Positions 1 through 11,763 are shown, numbered from the stretch's first letter. The stretch is DNA of 64,000 nucleotides from Amblyomma americanum (GCF_052857255.1 NC_135500.1:104350048-104414047), one strand, 5' to 3'. The notes: a model not told the origin generated them from the sequence alone. Program-made: numbers and translations.

Positions 1-1220
1 TGCTTTTTGAAAGCGCATGTATTTTGGCACTATGAAGCCAAAATTTGATGGGCCACAGCGGCAAGAGCAATCGCACTTTTGTAAATTATAAAGCTTGTAT
101 GGGTGTTACTAACTACGGGCTTAAAATCTCAAATTTGCACCAGGTTATTACCTGTAATAGATAAAAGTTGAGTATCATAAATTATTAAGCTGGCCAAATA
201 GTTTTAACATTTCCACTCTTCTGTGATGTCCTCCAACGAAAGCATTATTGTGCTGCAAAAGCCGCCTACATACCTAAAAGAAACCTATTTTTAAAAATCT
301 TGGAAAACTTTCGATGAGCACTGTTGAGTCGTACAGCTTCACTGTAAGTATAACTATGAGACATCATTCCAGTGTACAGAAGCACACGGACAAAGAGAGT
401 AGGCACGAGAGCCAACTAGCCCAACTCTCTATGATTCACCCTAAGTATTTCTCTCGCCGGCATGTCAAAAGTATTTGCAAATGAGAATGAAGAGTAGAGC
501 CCAGATATGCGAAGTGAACACTGCAATCACACTGTGTTTTTGACAGCCTGCAATAATTAGAGTGCTCAATGAAAAATGATTAATCGAGCCGTTTTACGCA
601 GAAAAGGGAGATTATTTTTAGACAGTGAAAAGTGGTGCTTCGACAAACACGTGCATCACTACCGCGAAATAAAGCCCTGTAATATGTTCAAAATATTACG
701 CGCGACTAATGCTTTAATTTTAGATCCTGACAAACATATGTTTAAAGAGAGCAAATAACCACTTCGTGTTGCATCCCAAGAACAGCACGAGCTTATAAAC
801 ACCGACATGGAACAGCTTTATTATTGTCGGTTAGCAACATTCTCCACAAAATAATGATCGTAGACCATTCTCGCATTTTAATTTTTTCATAAATCATTGC
901 CTATGTAGCGAAAGATATTACCGGAAGTCCGACCTCGAATGAAATTTTCTGCTGAGAACGACGCCTCTCAATCCAGAAACGAACAAAACCTAAGAATATT
1001 GAATGAGCAAACTAAAAAAAACAACATAAAATTGAATCATTGTCGCAAAGCACATTATTCAAAGCGAACGTGGACCATTTTTCGATGACGTACACTCCAT
1101 ATGCGCTTCGAGTTCAGATATAGATTAGGACCTCCTTGTTTTTCACGGTATGCATTAATGAGCAGCCTTCCACGTACAGGAATAAAAAATCGCTGGTGGT
1201 TTAGCATTGACAAGCACGAA
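1..1220. other. AT-rich non-coding stretch
   Basis: I see no convincing gene, transposon end or RNA here. Short ATG-starting ORFs (for example 576-758 on the plus strand) have no recognisable motif, no splice signals in context and no family resemblance, so I treat them as chance. Confidence 0.5.
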
Positions 1221-1224
1221 ATAT

Positions 1225-1790
1225 TGTGCGAAGCCACAATGAGACACCCAAATTTTGGGGACCACGCAAACATTTGGGATAAGCCAAACCAATTCTGAGG
1301 TTTCCCAACGTGGTTGAACTCAATTTTAATTTTCTGGTGAGTTGCGCGCCTATTTTGGGGGCGTCCCAAGTCGGTTCCGGGGTGGGTCCACACAATTTTT
1401 AAACTTGTGGGTGTGGGCCGCGCGAATTTTAGGGATAGGCTGAAATCATTTTTGTAGGCAGGCTAATTCCAATTTGAGATCAGGTGAAGCCTCTCTTTCA
1501 CCCGAGCACACCCTCATTACCGGCTGTCAAATTCGTGAAAGGTCACTACAAGGAAAAATGTTTCGGTGGTGCATGCCGAATTAGCAACCCACCATTCAAT
1601 TTTCGTCGATTTAATCCGGTCACTGTAAGGTGAAATTTCTATGGTCCGTGCCACATTTGACCATGGGCCACAGTGGAGACGTGCCTACTACCTTTCAGAA
1701 AAGCACCCTTCATATTTCGTCGATTTTGGCCGACCTGATTAAAGTAAAGATTCGAGTAGTCGATACCATATTTGAGCATGGATCATGCGT
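1225..1790. repeat. degenerate tandem repeat block
   Basis: From about 1230 to 1480 there are recurring low-complexity blocks rich in AATTTTGGG-type words. From about 1535 a longer unit follows: TTTCGTCGAT occurs at 1601 and its near copy at 1715, with similar flanks, giving an imperfect period of about 114 bp. A weaker earlier unit (GGTCACTACAAGG against GGTCACTGTAAGG) suggests roughly two to three decayed copies. The block ends where LINE sequence begins near 1790. Confidence 0.45.
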
Positions 1791-2474
1791 TAATTGACAT
1801 GGAGGGCAATGTTATTAGCAATATGGATGAGATAGTTAAAGTAGCCGAAAGGTTCTACACAAATCTTTACAGCAGCCAATGAAATCGGAACGTTAATGAA
1901 GTGACAGTAGCGCACAGCAATGCGTGATCCCGCCGGTAACGAAAGAGGAAGTAAAGAAAGCCTTAGGAGCAATGCAGAGGGAAAAAGCAGCTGGTGACAA
2001 TCAGGTAACAGCAGATCTGTTGAAGGACGGAGGGCAGATTGCGCTGTAAAACCTAGCCACCCTGTGTATACGCAATGCCTTATGACCTCGACGGTACCAG
2101 AAGCTTGGAAGAATGCAAAGTTAATCTTAATTCATAAGAAAGAAGCCGCCAAGGACTTGAATAATTACAGACCGGTCACCTTACTGTCCGTTTCCCACAA
2201 GGCATTTACTAAGGTAATCCCTAATAGAGTCGGGGCAACCTTAGACTTTGATGAACCAAATGATCAGGCAAGCTTTCGAAAAGGATATTCCACGACACGT
2301 CATATTCACACTTCGAGTCAGGTAATAGATAAATGTGCAGAATAAAGCCAACCCCTACAGGTAGCCTTAATTGATTACGAGAAAGCATTTGACTTAGTGG
2401 AAACCTTAGCGGTCAAACAGGCATTGCGGAATCAAGGTGTAGATGAGCCTCATGTCAAAATAATGGAAGATATA

Positions 2475-4161
2475 CAGGAACTCCCAAATAACTTGGACCG
2501 ACATTTAAAAAAAAACCTAAGCGTTTTTCAGAACAGAAATCGCGTGGATGTTGTTAAGGTTTATCTGAAGTTAGAGTACCATTCTTTATCATCCTGCTTG
2601 AATGATTATTCGAAATAAATAAATAAAGTTTTTTAAATACAGCTTAAAACATTCAGGCGTAAATAGGAAAGTTGTGGAGCATCACAAATATTGCCCACCA
2701 CAGGCACTTCCAACGAGATATCCTTAGCGCGGCCGTTTTCATTCGGTAAAAACGAAAGCCCGGGGAGTTTCAAAAAATTGGCAGTGGCTTAACTCGTATA
2801 TGCCAGGATATACGTAGCGAGAGGCACCTTTCCCTGTCTGAGTTTGCTACGGTCACTCTATATGTTTAGCAATGAGAGACATTGGGGTCCATCTCGGCGG
2901 CTATGCGCCGTCTATTACTCTACGCAGTCTGGAATCTCCGTTTGGCAAGCTGTTCCTCTCTCTGTTCGGGCGTCTCCGCTGCTCTCATCGCCTACTTACG
3001 CTCACTGTCTCTTTTTTGAGTAACCATGTGCCAGGTGACAACCTCAGTTATTGGAAGAGTTAATGTTGTTTTGTTTACACCGCCGTTTAGCAACGGCTGG
3101 ATTCTCCTTCTCTGCATCCTTGTCAAAAGTTGTGATACAGCCGCCTGTTACATCTCCGCCTTTTGTACGGAATGCCGCGCATGCGACATTTGATTCGGGT
3201 GCTAGAGCGGCGTGCGGCGACGAAGCGCGCGGCGCACCTATGGGGTCCCTGGTTACCATGGTATCGGCGCATGCGCAAAACTGCTCGTCCATGGGACGTC
3301 ACGCGCAGCTGCGACGGTGGAGCGGGCGCGCGGCTGCAGCGACGGCGAAGCGCACGCCGCACCTGCTGCTCCTCTCCGGTTGCCATGGTAACAGCGCATG
3401 CCCACAACTGGCCTCTCCCGGCCACCGGGAAATGCTTTACTGGTAGCTCAGTGTAGCTCTCTCTACAAAATACCACGGGGCTGCAGGCTCCGTGCGCCCG
3501 AATGCGCCGCGATTACAGTGCTCTCATCCATGAATAGTAAAAAAACATCACCAGCACCGCACCTTCTCTTCGCTTACGAGAAAGGGCTTCTGCCTTTGCT
3601 CGGCTCTGACGTTAGCGGCGCCGGCTGGCGACGCACTGTGCGTTCTGCTAGCGTGAGAGCGCAATTATCGCCGAAGAAACGGGAGCCGGCTTTCTTTCAA
3701 CTGCCCAAAGCCCACTGGCGCTTATCTTAGAACCAAACGCAACGCGCTCTGTCGTGTGCAGCACGCAAGGCGCGAGGCGGGCGATGTTTTTTACGATGCA
3801 CAGATGAGGGCGCTGTAAATGCGGCGCGTTCGGGTGCGCGCAGCGCGCTGTAACGTGGTATCTTTTTAAACTCCGCGGGCTTTTGCTTCTCCCCAATTAA
3901 AACGGCCACGCTAAGTCTATCCAGTTCAAAATGCCTAGGTTGGACAATATTATGTGGAGGTCCACAAAATTCCTATTGACGCCTGAGCGTTTCAAGCAAT
4001 ATTGAAAAAGTTCATTAATTTATCTCGACTAATTATTCAAGTAGGAAGATCAAAATCTCGTAGTGTAACTTTAGATAAACCTTGACAACATCCACACGAT
4101 TTCGGTTCTGAAGAGCGCTTAGGTTTTTCAAATTTTGGTCCAAGTTAGCTGGGACACTCTG
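2475..4161. mobile_element. TA-flanked element with ~270-bp inverted repeats
   Basis: The two ends are long imperfect inverted repeats: the left end (2475 to about 2750) is matched by the reverse complement of about 3890-4161. Both carry a CAG..CTCCC / CAG..GTCCC start followed by ACTTGGACC. TA lies on each side (2473-2474 and 4162-4163). Removing the element and one TA restores the RTE reading frame (D-I-Y then M-N-C-T-A-T). This fits a non-autonomous Tc1/mariner-type element. The core (about 2850-3890) is GC-rich and holds no transposase. ORFs in it, such as 3051-3446 plus, look like by-products of base composition. Confidence 0.8.
3252..3400. promoter_or_regulatory. duplicated X-box plus NRF1-like modules
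   Basis: Inside the GC-rich core of the inverted-repeat element, GTTACCATGGTATC (3252-3265) is followed at once by the NRF1-type palindrome GCGCATGCGC (3267-3276). About 127 bp on, GTTGCCATGGTAAC (3379-3392), a perfect RFX X-box palindrome, is followed by a half NRF1 word (GCGCATGCCC). The repeated order suggests an internal duplication. Factor binding is inferred from known consensus motifs only. Confidence 0.5.
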
Positions 4162-5175
4162 TATATATGAACTGCACAGCTACCATAGTCCTCTACAAAG
4201 TAAGCAGTAAAATTCCAATAGGGGAGGGCGTCAGGCAGGGAGACACATTTTCGCCAATGCTATTCACCGAATGTATACAGGAGGTTTTTCGAGGCCTGAA
4301 TTGGGAACAGTTAGGAATAAGAGTTAATGGGAATACCTAAATATTCTGCGATTCGCTGATGACTTTGCCTTTTTGAGTCATCAGGGGGTGAACTGCAAAT
4401 CATGATCAATGAGTTAGACTTAGCAGTACGGTGGATCTAAAAGTTAACATGCAAAAAACCAAAGTATTTTTCAGCAGTCTAGCAATACAACAGCAGTTGG
4501 CAATTCGCAGCGGGGTGCTCGAAGTGGTAAAGAATCTTAGGGCAAGTAGTCCCGATCCCGATCATGATCCGATCCCGAGCTGATCCCGATCATGAAAGGG
4601 TAAAAAAACTAGAAGAATAAGAATGGGCTGAGCGCATATGGCAGGTTTCCTCATGAATAGCAGGTCACTAATACCCCTCAAGAGAAAAGTGTACAACAGC
4701 TGTATCTTCCGGTACTCACCTACAGAGCAGAAACGTGGAGGCTCACGAAAAAGGTTCAGCTTAAGTAAGAACATCACAGAGAGCCATTGAAAGAAAAAAT
4801 GATGGCTGTAACGTTAAGAGACCGGAAGCGGGCTGAGTGGGTCAGGGAGGAAAAGCAGGTTAATGACATCCTAGTATAAATCGACAGTAAGAAAAGGGCT
4901 TGGGCAGGTTGTGTACTGATAAGGTATGATAACCGCTTTCCCTTAACGGTAACGGAATGGATTCCAATTGAAGGCAAGCGTAGCAGGGGGCGGCAGATAG
5001 GTGGGCGGATGACATTAGGAAGTTTGTAGGCATAGGGTGGGCGCAGTTGGCAAAGGACAGGGTTAATTGGAGAGATGTGGGAGAGTCTTTTGCCCTGCTG
5101 TGGGTGTAGTCAGGCTGATGATGAATTCCAACCTTCTGGGCCCTTGCCAGATCTCTTCACAGCTATCTTTACAAA

Positions 5176-5445
5176 CCTGCCGTGGTGGTTCAGTGTTTAG
5201 GGCGCTAGGTTTGAACCTGGCCACGGCGGCCGCGTTTCAATGGCGGCGAAGCGCATAGGCACCCCTGAGCTGTGAGTTGTCAGCGGACGTTAAAATCCGC
5301 AGGTGGTCGAAATTATTCTGGAATCCTCCACTACGGCGCCTCTTTCGCTTTCCCTTTTGCTTCCTTTCATTACGGCACGGTTCGGGTATCCACACTGCTG
5401 TGAGACATTTACTGCGCCATTTCCTTTCCTCAACGAATGCTTTTA
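5176..5445 (+). mobile_element. Ruka-type tRNA-derived SINE
   Basis: The head CCTGCCGTGGTGGTTCAGTG followed by GGTTTGAACCTGGCC carries pol III A-box-like and B-box-like words. The body contains CGTTAAAATCCGCAGGTGGTCG and a CCTCCACTACGGCGCC segment. These match the layout of the tick SINE Ruka (known from Rhipicephalus). It sits about 50 bp after the end of the RTE LINE. The 3' limit is approximate; a related body at 57190-57397 ends at the corresponding CTGCGCCATT segment. Confidence 0.75.
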
Positions 5446-5559
5446 ACAATCGCTGCAGCTTGAGTCGCGTGACCGCCACGAGACTTCCCTCATCCCCCGG
5501 CTTTCGCCGAGATTGCAGCTAGAACTGCTTTCGCACTTAAAAAACGTGGTTTCTTACCT

Positions 5560-6060
5560 GATAGTCACACAAATGATGCACATTTATCGGGACCGGCCAT
5601 TCGTTGAAGAGAAACTATCACCGTAAGGTCAACGAAGCGCTTACCGTGCAGAGACCCTATTCCAACGCAATGACACTCCATACGCTCCTGTAGTTGATCG
5701 AATGCCCAGAATATGCGGGGCTGGTGGTTGACAGAAAAGGAAGGGCTACCAAAACTACATGTATGCAAACTTGTCGTCAGTTAGACCCGGCAATGCTTTC
5801 GCTTCAAGCCATGCCGCACTTGTGATCACTTCTGCACAACGAACAGACTCGACGAAGGTAAGGGCCCGTGTAGGCACGCGCAGGTTTAGTTGAGGGTCGA
5901 AGAATGACACAGGAGTGCGAGTCGAGGAAATAGAAGCCGCCCCACACGGTGTAACTAGTGCACACGTGGCGAAAAATTCTGTGAAGGCCTCCGAAGAAGC
6001 GGCGGCGCAAAGAGGAATGTCAAGATGGCGACCGGTACGCGGGGAAGCTGCCGGGGCCAT
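5560..6060 (-). other. unidentified coding-like segment
   Basis: On the minus strand an open frame runs from 6060 to 5755 (101 residues) and a second continues in another frame to 5565 (67 residues), as if one coding sequence had taken a frameshift near 5760. Composition is protein-like, for example the phrase TPVSFFDPQLNLRVPTRALT, rather than low complexity. I do not recognise the family. A GTAAGAAA donor-like word lies just past the lower end (about 5558-5551). It may be part of an unrecognised transposon or a host exon relic. The right edge abuts a small MITE at 6063. Confidence 0.25.
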
Positions 6061-6062
6061 TA

Positions 6063-6397
6063 GGCATGGAGTAAAAAACTAGGAGGGAGCACGGAGTCAC
6101 GCGCTCAGCTTTTGCAAGCCATTCTCCTCTGAAGCCGCTGCCGAGCGCCCTTTTTCGCACTGATTCTTGGGAAATAGGCCCTCCACAGTTACCAGACTGC
6201 CAATCAGTCGGATCGCGGTGCTTTTTAGTCTGACGCAACACAGCGAGATCGCGAAACCGAAACTGAAACCCGGCTAAGCGATACCGCTACCTTGTAAAGT
6301 GGGGGCCTATTTCCCATGATGCTTTCCATTATATTTTTATGACTAGGCTTCAAGATTATGACGTCACGCTCCCTCCTATATTTTTTTCCTCCATGCC
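6063..6397. mobile_element. small MITE with ~28-bp inverted repeats
   Basis: The left end GGCATGGAGTAAAAAACTAG.. and the reverse complement of the right end GGCATGGAGGAAAAAAATAT.. match over about 28 bp, and both run into AGGAGGGAGC. Length is about 335 bp and there is no coding capacity. I cannot see a clear target duplication, so the superfamily is undetermined. Confidence 0.6.
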
Positions 6398-6980
6398 ATG
6401 ATGAAAGTCACTGTAGAACCGAGGCTTGCTGCCAACAGCGCTGAGATGTATCCGCAGAGCAGCGATGAACACGAAGTTGAATGCAGCCCGCGTGTTGGTA
6501 CACAAGGTCAAAATACTTTGAGAACTTCAGTAAATCTAAGTGCAAAAAAAAAATAAATAGGGTGAACATAGATCGGCTACCACTGCCAGCTGAGGCGAAG
6601 AAATCGGCAGCCGCGCTCTGGCGGGAACTTTCAGGCCATTAACTCCATGTTATCACGCGCCTTCTGGTCAGGTGCCCAGTTATGAAAGAAAAAAGAATTC
6701 TCGCATTAAGGCTCTCGCCGCGTTTTCTATCTCGCGAACAGTGACCTAGATTTATCTGGAATGTCCCATCAAATAACTAGAACCTGCGTTGCACTTAGCC
6801 ATTCTAGAAAAAGCGACAAGCCAGCTTTTCAGGTATTAAGAGCGTGTTACACGTAAGTTCCACTTATAAAAAAGAAAAGGGGAAGCTAAAGTGTGCGCCC
6901 CATTTAAAAAAGCCGAAACGAGCCTAGCTCTAGGTAAGATAAATGAAACAGAGGCTTTAACCGGTACTTATTTGGAACGA
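6398..6980. other. no recognisable feature
   Basis: Non-coding sequence between the MITE and the 3' edge of the I-like LINE. I see no gene, repeat end or RNA. Confidence 0.5.
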
Positions 6981-7657
6981 AAGCAGTTTATGGGGAACCG
7001 AGATTAATAGTATAGGCAGTCACTGTATTCTCGTGGGGGATGAGTACGGTTGCGGCTGGGAACGCGTATTTTGGAAGTTTTAGGCACGCCACGAGAGCTT
7101 GAACGCTTTGAAGACACCGTATGTTCGTATTCCTCAAGTTACCAAGTGCAGGGAGATTGTACCGAATCCCACGTATAATGCTGTGCACAGCTGGAGCGTC
7201 TACTGCACTGATGATCCCCACGACTTCCCTCTGATAAAGGAGAGAACGTGTACGATCCATGGCAGCCCCTTCTCATGTAGGAGACGTGTGGGCTCCATGA
7301 GAGATAACGATCGATGATTACTCCAAGGAAGCGATGGCTTCTTTCGTAGGGTATTGTTGAGCCATTTATCCATACGGGGTAATGAGACATGTTCTTGCCT
7401 GTAAAGGCGACAAGGGGCATTTTTCAGTAGAAATCTCCAAACTTTGCAGGCCGAGGTAGGAGCTAAGAATGCCTGTCGCCTTTTCAAGCCTTGATCGAAC
7501 TTGTGGTCGCGTAACTCCTGATGCTCACATACAAATACCGTCCGCATAGACTGAGAGTTGCGCCCACTCTGGTATTAAGCCGATAAGGACGACAAGCGCA
7601 AGTTTTAAAAGCGCTGGGTTAAGTACTTCACCCTGCGGAACACCACGAGAAGTGTAA

Positions 7658-8184
7658 TGTATGAGAGAGAGAGAAAAAAAAAACTATTGTCCAACGATAT
7701 AGGAGGCACCCCTACCTTCCCAAATCAGGTACGCGGACCAGGGAGGGAGTAAGGGACTCCGTGCCAAGAGACCTGTGTGACGAACCGCTAGGTTCTTGGA
7801 GACCTCGGTCGACAGGCCGATGGCTTCGAGTAGGTCTTCGAGTTTCGAGATTCGAAGGAGCGACTGCCTAGCTTCCTCATTGCGAATGTTTACGGGAGCC
7901 CCAGGTCAGTAGGGGCATTGGCAGATTATGTGGTTTAGTGTCTCTCTGGGCGCATTGTTTACATCTGTCGTGTTCTCTGCCATCTATGCTAAGGAGGTAT
8001 AGCCAATGTGGGTCCGGATAGTTGCTCCCCTGGAGTCTTCTCAGGCTCCTGGGTTCTTCTTTGCCCAGCAGTTTGTACGGTGTGGTGTAGGGTTGTCAAC
8101 CGAGTTTGTAGTAGTTGCAAATATCTCTGAGGGTGTTCAGCCGCTCCTCTGGTACCGGGTCATTGAGCCGCTCTGCGAAAGACG
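7658..8184 (-). mobile_element. 3' end of a second LINE inserted in the I-like LINE
   Basis: Between the I-like RT words LFMQTEDGP (upper side) and HYTSRGVPQG (lower side) lies foreign sequence. On the minus strand it reads a LINE C-terminus: SNYPDPHWLYLLSIDG, then a C..C...DT..H pattern (DRCKQCAQRDTKPH), then an amphipathic tail. It ends in a T-run plus CT repeat (about 7683-7663), typical of a retroposed 3' end. Removing it reconnects the I-like RT. The exact family is not certain. Confidence 0.6.
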
Positions 8185-9462
8185 CTGGTCCGTCTTCAGT
8201 CTGCATAAAGAGTGTTCTTTTGGATCAATAGCTGCATATCCAGCACAACATGCGACCACCAAGTTCTGCAGATTCCAGAGAGTCCAAAATAGGTTGACGA
8301 GTGAGGTTGTAGTATGCCCCTTTAAAATCCAGAAAGAACGCCGCGATCAAGCTCTTCAGATGCTTCTTATGTGTTAACTGATCGCTATCAATAGACAGAC
8401 GTTCACATCGAAACCCGGGCATTACATCTGGTTATATTTGATAGCCGTCCTGATAACACTCAATCCGTGTAAGTACCACCCTTTCTATGAGTTTGTCCAC
8501 GAAACTAGCCAATACGATTGAACAGTGCGATGCAAGGTCAACAGCGATTTTTCGGGTTTACTTCTGACCACGGTCTCCAAATACAAAGTATGTTACTCCA
8601 TCGGGCCCCGGTGACGATGACCGTCTGCAACCAACCATGTCAGCGTCTAGTTCTAACATAGAGAAAAGGAGGTTCATTCGCCTATCCCTAGGTCTAGGCA
8701 CTTCGTAGCATTTCATAGTGGTGGATGGGTTCTTGGGGCCTACTATTCTTGCGCAAAAGTCTTCAGTAATTCATGCTTCGCTGCGTTCTTGGTGAAGTGC
8801 GAGGGACTTGAATGTTCTTAGACATGAAGATGTTCGTAGACCACGCATCACACTCCGCATGCGTGAGAGAGGCTTTCGAAGATCCAGTGATTCACAGAAT
8901 GCCTTCCAACGGTCAGCCACTAAGATTTGAATTCTGCGGTGTATTTTATTTGGCGTGCGCCTTGCATCCCTTAAGTCGAACCGCGACTTAGTGCGCCTGT
9001 ATCTTCGCTATACTCTTCATCTAAGTTATCGGAGGCGCTAAAGCGCCGTATCGAAGTCTATAAACTTTGACATTGGAGTTAACAAGCATCTCGCGTTTTC
9101 AATAGCTTCCAAGATGTGCTATTCAATACCTGTTGTAATGCCTTCTCTGCAGGCATCTTCCATAAAGGTTTTAAACATAGACCAGTACGCGTTGCAAACG
9201 TTTGACAGATGTGCATCCAGTGAGACCAGGAACGATAATATATGCTAGTATGCGGTCACTCTCATACGTTTCAACATCGACAAACCACAAGACGCGTCTC
9301 CAATGCAACGATACACAAATGCCAAGCCCATACAGCGGCTGTAAGATAGGCCGCGAAGGTATGTTGTAGAACCGTCATAAATGCATTGTGGTCGTGGTGA
9401 GAGCCACAACAGACAAGGTTGACTAAGAATGGCAAGCAGGGCGAGTTGGTTTCACATGCTAA

Positions 9463-9835
9463 CGGTGGTGAACAGCGCAAAGGACAGACACAAGAGAGAC
9501 ACAACAGGACAGGCGCTGACTCGCAACTGAAAGTTTATTCGGTGAAAAGGGATTGGAGAAACACGAAAAAACGACAGTTGTGTGAGTAAGCCTTTTATTT
9601 TACTGCATGAGAAGGAATGCATCTCTGCTGGCATATTACTTGAGTTGTCACTTCCATGTGTGGGTATGTGTTCTCGTGTGTATGTGAGCGTATAATGCAT
9701 GTGCATGGGAATTTTTTTGTTTCTTCGATCCCTTTTCACCTAATAAACTTTCAGTTGCGAGTCAGCGCCTGCCCTCTTGTGTCTCCCTTATCCCTGTTCT
9801 TCGCGCTGTTCGCCACCGTGAGCAGACAAGCCTTC
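9463..9835. repeat. ~100-bp inverted repeat pair (hairpin unit)
   Basis: The arm at about 9463-9560 and the reverse complement of about 9725-9835 share GCGCTGACTCGCAACTGAAA and a GGTGGYGAACAGCGC start. About 165 bp separate the arms. The unit interrupts the ORF2 remnant of the I-like LINE, so it is probably a mobile insertion or its footprint. No coding capacity is seen. Confidence 0.6.
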
Positions 9836-10889
9836 GTCCCTTCGAGCTCATCCGGATGCCTCCCCACATGGCGTGATGCGCATAAGTCTCCAGCGACAAT
9901 CCAAGGGTCAGGTGTTACAGCCAGCAAGTCCCACAGTCTGACGGCTTTAAATCGTGTTGTTGGAGATAAGTACGCGCCCACAGGCGTGAATGAGTGTCTG
10001 TGCCTTTCACCGTTATACAGACGTACTGGTTGTCGTTGTGAGGAGGCACCCTATGGTGCACATAAGTAAACTTGCTTCGAATGTAGGCGATGACCTTGCT
10101 GTTTTCTCTGCGCTAGGAGGATGCAAGCGCTTCATAGCCAGAAATTTCGAAGGGCTTTTGTAGACAGGGCTCGAAAATCACAAGGATTTGCAACTGTACT
10201 TATTAGCGTATTCTCGAATGTCCAGAATGCGGGGATTGAATCCATGGGCTTTCCACTGGAAAATCAATGCTTCTCTGTCTAGGTTTTGAAATGTTAACGC
10301 TGGGAGAGCTATTGTGTCTGCTACTGTAAAGCAGCTAGGACTGGATTTAGCGCATCTATTACCTGCAGGGCATTCCACGCTCCTGGCGGGTGACGGATGA
10401 CAGCGTCACTTACATGGAATTCATAAGGGACCGCAAGACGGGGATCACATGCACCTCCTCGCCTAGAACTGGATCTCGGCCTTGGGCTCGCTCAGTTCTG
10501 GGCGTAGGACAGTAGGAGCAAGGCGTCTGCATAGACACCGAGGTCACGCGTGGCTGCAGCAGTGGTGGCCATGTCACCTCTGAAGCACTCCTTCCGGCTT
10601 CACCAATCGCCGGGCTTATACTACTCGGTGGAGGGGTAGGGGACAAGTAGCAGGAGCGATGGGAGCTTCCCTCCCGCTGTCAGCCACGCTTGTCTTGTAG
10701 ACCATCAGCGACGAGAACGACACCAACTCACCGTAGCAGCGACCCCTCTGTCCGTTGAATAGTCTCGCACCTTTTGTTTAAACACCGCTCGTTCTTTGTT
10801 CAAACAAGGACAGACTGGAAGAAGTGTCCTGAGGGCCAAGCAGTTGGCGCACTTCAAGATAGTAGTGCGGCAAATGTCACTGCTTTGTG

Positions 10890-11763
10890 GCTAAGAGCAG
10901 CGCGGGCACGCTATAGTGTTATCAAAACACCACCGGCATGCCCACTTTTCATGCACTTCCGGCACTGTAGCGGTTTCGGGACGAATGGGCGAATTGCATG
11001 TAGAAAGTGGCCAACCTTCACATGCGCTGAAATAGTCACCCATAAAGATGAACTTGACGCACCTTGACTCGCCGAGGCGCTGAGCTTTGGTTATTTTGAT
11101 GCTGTTCGTCGCCGTTTTAAAGGGCATCGGCAGGTCGGAGTCAGAGATGGTCGCATCGACGTCCTAAGTGACTCCAGTGGTTATGTCACTGTTTTCAAGA
11201 ACAAGAGAGTGAACGTAGATGTCTCCGATCTTGTTGATGGTGGCTAGGCTCACAAAGGTGCTCCTCTTCGTTACATCGATGGCAAGCCTTCGACTGTTTA
11301 TCCTGGCGTTCTTGATCGCTCCTGGGACGCGAGTCTCGAGGAACACCGAATTTTCTTGCCTGTTCAGGCAAGTTGAGGTTGTCCGTGATCGTTTCAGACG
11401 CAAACAGGACCGCGTGTGATGATGCACCTCGCGTCATGATGACGGTAGATGTAGTTGACGAGGACCAGTCCTCACTCTTACGCAGTCTCCTCTTGACTTT
11501 CTTGCGCGTCACTGGGACGAGCCCGTCGTCCGCCGAACAGTCTTCGCTTGTAGCTGCTTGCCTCGCTCGATTGGTAGATTGGCAGACGCGTTTACTCTGA
11601 GTGGCTGCCGCTGATCCACCGGGTTCCAGAGAAGGCCTAACGTCCTCGCCGTCACGAAGAGGGATTGGCGCGTCCCCGATTGTGAGGAAAAGCGACAAAA
11701 CTTCAGAGGCAGAGAGATCACGTTATTGTCTGGAATGACTTCGTCTTCCTCCCCTAGCTCCAT
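10890..11763 (-). pseudogene. LINE ORF1 (gag-like) remnant
   Basis: ORF1 begins MELGEEDEV at 11763, shifts frame after about 30 residues, and continues as a basic region (TRKKVKRRLRKSEDWSSS, about 11480-11530). Next come segments in shifting frames (KITKAQRLGESRCVKFIFMG near 11070) and a decayed CCHC knuckle region ending in IACPRCS. A proline-rich continuation is visible to about 10410. The order of basic domain then zinc knuckles is usual for ORF1 of I-like LINEs, where it binds RNA. At least four frame changes show it is broken. Confidence 0.65.

Larger units (their letters stand above)
1790..5125 (+). mobile_element. RTE-clade LINE, decayed and split
   Basis: This is a reverse-transcriptase fragment of an RTE non-LTR retrotransposon, 5' truncated. 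In order I read a linker before RT (about 1800-2040), RT motifs including PEAWKNAKLILIHKK and NNYRPVTLLSVSHKAFTKVI (2090-2340), DYEKAFDLV (2371-2400), then after an insertion GVRQGDTFSPMLFT (about 4225-4265) and LRFADDFAF (4340-4375). The C-terminal tail resembles GKRSRGRQ (about 4970), and the 3' end is GCTGATGATGAATT near 5120. Stops and frameshifts are common, so it encodes nothing functional. The RT catalytic motif reads FADD. A 1,687-bp element (2475-4161) interrupts it. Confidence 0.85.
6988..10380 (-). pseudogene. LINE ORF2 (endonuclease-RT) remnant
   Basis: The endonuclease start reads FQWKAHGFNPRILDIREYA (about 10265-10200), and a later part is YLSPTTRFKAVRLWDLLAV then WIVAGD (about 9960-9890). 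RT pieces are AAFFLDFKGAYYNLTRQPIL (about 8340-8280), SRGVPQGEVLNPALLKLAL (about 7650-7590), VYADGICM (about 7550) and HRFLGVIIDRYLSWSPHV (7330-7275). The catalytic YADD is changed to YADG, so polymerase activity is lost. Two insertions and several frameshifts confirm decay. Confidence 0.75.

Noticed and set aside
3051..3446. 131-residue plus-strand ORF and antisense partners
   Set aside because: They lie in the GC-rich core of an inverted-repeat element, with several frames open at once because of base composition. No motif or start context.
9656..10069. 137-residue plus-strand ORF
   Set aside because: Antisense of the inverted-repeat unit and LINE endonuclease remnant.
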